Source of the DNA: SZUA-287 sp036397975
Lineage (GTDB): Bacteria; Bacteroidota; Ignavibacteria; UBA10030; UBA6906
Length of the DNA: 33,341 nt
Assembly (NCBI GenBank): GCA_036397975.1
Contig: DASWHW010000026.1
Span: 1 to 33,341 of the forward strand
Reading direction: 5' to 3'
Shown: positions 31,796 through 33,341 of the stretch, in pieces
Layout: each line of letters starts with the position of its first letter
How positions within the stretch are numbered: position 1 is the stretch's first letter
Position numbers and translations under genes: made by a program
Notes under the pieces: model-generated
Databases searched by the model: none
What the model saw: only the letters and a program-made list of their open reading frames with translations
Told to the model about the DNA's origin: nothing

Positions 31796-32452
31796 ATGGC
31801 GCAATGTGCATCCTGTGGGAGCGATCTCTCTGGATCTCCCCGTTTCTGTCCGGCGTGTGGAAGTCCGGTTGACCTGGTGAAATCATCTCAGGACTCTCCG
31901 GCGAAGGAAACGGTGCGGCCGACGAAGAGTTTCAAAGGAGGTGCGATCGCCTTTCTCTTGATCGCAGGAGTTGGATTGGGCATTTATTTTTCGGTGATCA
32001 ACCCTTCTGAGAATGACGTCATCAAAAAACAGCCGGTAGTTGAGCAGCCGTTTGATTATGATTCGAATTTCGTTGAAATGGTTGACATCCTTGTGCGTGA
32101 AGACGGAGATGACCTTGTGATTCCTCTTTCGACCGTTAAGGATGCCAAGCTCGTTCGCTTCAAGTATAGCGGTGGAAAAACGGCCAGATACGTAATGGCC
32201 TACATCGCTCCGAATGGAAAACTCGTCACCGCGATGAGCATTAGCGACCACTGCGGATCGACTGAGTTCAAGATTAAAGACAACCAAATTTATTGTGCCC
32301 GATGTCCTTCACATTGGGATATGCTCACAATGGAGGCATACGCCTGCTGCTCTCAGTACTTTCCCGACCCAATTCCATCAAGAGTTGATCTTGCAAAAAA
32401 TGAAGTGCGCGTAAAGAAGGAGGTAATAAATAAGTGGGCGGGTCGACTATGA
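31796..32452 (+). CDS. Zinc-ribbon membrane protein with DUF2318 (Fe-S-like) domain
   Basis: This is a 218-residue protein with an AGGAGAATCA ribosome site. Residues 4-25 are a zinc ribbon (CASCGSDLSGSPRFCPACG). One transmembrane helix spans about 48-68, and the rest is probably periplasmic. Residues about 95-215 match DUF2318: DHCGSTEFKIKDNQIYCARC, then PSHWDMLTMEAYACCSQYFP, then DPIPSRVDL. DUF2318 proteins are predicted metal- or Fe-S-binding membrane proteins, sometimes linked to iron transport; here no transporter is adjacent. The added zinc ribbon resembles those on other bacterial membrane proteins. Five Cys and a His in the DUF region could coordinate metal. Confidence 0.9.
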   Translation: MAQCASCGSDLSGSPRFCPACGSPVDLVKSSQDSPAKETVRPTKSFKGGAIAFLLIAGVGLGIYFSVINPSENDVIKKQPVVEQPFDYDSNFVEMVDILVREDGDDLVIPLSTVKDAKLVRFKYSGGKTARYVMAYIAPNGKLVTAMSISDHCGSTEFKIKDNQIYCARCPSHWDMLTMEAYACCSQYFPDPIPSRVDLAKNEVRVKKEVINKWAGRL

Positions 32453-33053
32453 TTACTTAGTAAACGAGAACGATCCCACGTGCCATACCGTTCTCCCATT
32501 CGGTTGGCTGTAAGAGTACACCATGGGGTAAGACCGGTGGCGGAACAGACTATTTCATGCACTCCTGATGCATACACGAATGTTCGTTTTGTTGCCTTGA
32601 CCTGCCAAGGCTGTAAGGTGTTGATATAACCAGGCTGAGACTTGCCTGTTCACGCGCCGGTCCCAGGAGTTGGCTTTTTCATTATTCACAAGTACCGTAG
32701 GCCCTGTTCTTTCCCGTAGGTCGAAACGTTGGACTACTTGTGGTTCGCGTGGCCAGACCTGAGAGTCCTCTCTTCGTTTTCACCTCTCTTCTCGTTAACC
32801 GCAGGTAATTCTCTTCTACCTATTGCTGTACTCTTCTCAACTCCAGTGTTGTAGACTGTCAACTTAGTTTTTTCAGGTGGCTAGGGCAGCAGTTCTATGT
32901 TCGAACTGCGAGTCAGCCATTTGGGCTCTTCGCAGTGATTGCAGAAAAACTCTCAATGAGGAATTCCTTCATATTTATGACAAAACCGTGACAAGACTTC
33001 TCACCGACTAGGATATTATTGACACAACTTCTCACACAAAGGGAGGGTGAGCA
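32453..33053. other. About 600 bp without a convincing gene
   Basis: Short frames occur here, but none has a ribosome site, signal peptide or recognisable product. No tRNA or rRNA is seen. The last 75 bp hold direct repeats and the ribosome site for the gene at 33054. The remainder shows only short inverted words such as GTTG/CAAC near 32850-32863. Confidence 0.5.
32990..33035 (+). repeat. Direct repeats upstream of the small secreted protein gene
   Basis: GACAAGACTTCTCAC (32990-33004) and GACACAACTTCTCAC (33021-33035) differ at two of 15 positions and are 31 bp apart, about three helical turns. A partial third copy (GACAAAAC) begins at 32979. The layout would suit an operator for a dimeric activator or repressor of the gene starting at 33054. 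Confidence 0.6.
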
Positions 33054-33257
33054 ATGCAGACCAATCTCGTGCGATCCAAAGTTATTTCAGTCGCAGTCGT
33101 CCTGATCATTCTTTTCCCTTATTCAATTTCCTTCGGAAGCGAAGAGGTTAGCCTGACCATCAAAAACGCGACCGCGTATTACCTTCACGTCATTATGAAC
33201 AACGAGTCTTTCCTTTACGTGGAACCGGGCAGAACCACATCCTTCTCAACGGAATAG
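33054..33257 (+). CDS. Small secreted protein, apparently frameshifted
   Basis: The ATG at 33054 follows GGGAGGGTGAGCA. The 67-residue product has a signal peptide (VISVAVVLIILFPYSISFG) and a beta-rich stretch (VSLTIKNATAYYLHVIMNN, FLYVEPGRTTSFSTE). It then stops at TAG 33255-33257. Immediately after this, another frame continues in the same style, so the protein is probably longer. No named family is recognised, though the EPG...SFST pattern looks like a small envelope beta-sandwich. Confidence 0.7.
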   Translation: MQTNLVRSKVISVAVVLIILFPYSISFGSEEVSLTIKNATAYYLHVIMNNESFLYVEPGRTTSFSTE

Positions 33258-33341
33258 ATAAGGCGAGGATTGTACAAGTACAGGTGTTTTATGCGCCAGG
33301 GCAGGGAATTAAGGGAAGCGCGACGAACAGTTTCGTCATTG
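33254..33341 (+). pseudogene. Continuation of the preceding protein in a shifted frame, cut by window end
   Basis: From 33254 the frame reads IDKARIVQVQVFYAPGQGIK, then GSATNSFVI, with no stop to the window end. It fits as a continuation of the upstream protein. One extra A in the short run at 33253-33254 would restore a single open frame (STE-IDKAR). It is either a true frameshift or a sequencing or assembly error. Confidence 0.6.

Noticed and set aside
32453..33053. Possible RNA gene in the gene-free stretch
   Set aside because: No tRNA arms, no long conserved-looking stems and no known RNA motif could be recognised.

Overview
The window comes from a Gram-negative bacterium of the Bacteroidota/Ignavibacteriota side of the FCB group. 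Three secreted proteins end in a type IX secretion (T9SS) sorting tail with the NYPNPFNP-type motif that is abundant in Ignavibacteria-like genomes. There are several lipoproteins, an SDR-type threonine dehydrogenase, and promoter-like sequences that fit the Bacteroidota pattern TTG-N19/20-TAnnTTTG. Base composition looks near 50% GC by eye. No rRNA, tRNA or CRISPR array was recognised. The phylum-level placement is inference.

Left end (1-3900). This is accessory DNA. Two small lipoprotein genes on the minus strand (one cut by the window edge, one a TonB C-terminal domain protein) are bounded by imperfect palindromes with the layout of integron attC sites. The one at 405-567 has R and L boxes and an extrahelical base. 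No integrase lies within the window, so this looks like a cassette array far from its integrase, or an orphan one. Next is a 708-residue Ycf48/BNR-type beta-propeller protein with a T9SS tail. A 42-bp repeat of unknown function occurs on both sides of it.

Core region (3898-22720). These are mostly conserved housekeeping genes. They include tsaD (tRNA t6A), a TPR protein followed 4 bp later by mltG, an Ig-like lipoprotein, and a minus-strand operon of deoC with two SPOR lipoproteins. An aminotransferase, a small predicted outer-membrane protein, a Bax-inhibitor-1 family membrane protein and rmuC follow. Then come a CelD/BioF2-type acetyltransferase, glgB, a TIGR01777 epimerase, a stand-alone receiver protein, a threonine-3-dehydrogenase-like SDR, an M28 peptidase with a PA-type insert and a DinB-fold protein.

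Regulatory cluster (22880-25107). A single-domain response regulator is followed by three overlapping genes: a sigma-70/ECF-like factor, a helix-turn-helix-like protein and an ImmA/IrrE-type zinc peptidase. This compact unit is the best candidate here for an undescribed signalling switch, in which a protease would remove a repressor that controls a sigma factor.

Secreted-protein cluster (25099-31661, minus strand). A T9SS-tailed esterase is followed by a 1257-residue multidomain glucose/sorbosone-dehydrogenase-like protein (PKD, PA14, bacterial repeats, dockerin-like calcium loops, no T9SS tail). Ten bp further on is a T9SS-tailed protein whose N-terminal half resembles a cohesin-like beta-sandwich. 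The pair may form a surface complex.

Right end (31796-33341). A zinc-ribbon/DUF2318 membrane protein is followed by about 600 bp without a convincing gene. The window ends in a small secreted protein whose reading frame appears broken by a one-base loss.
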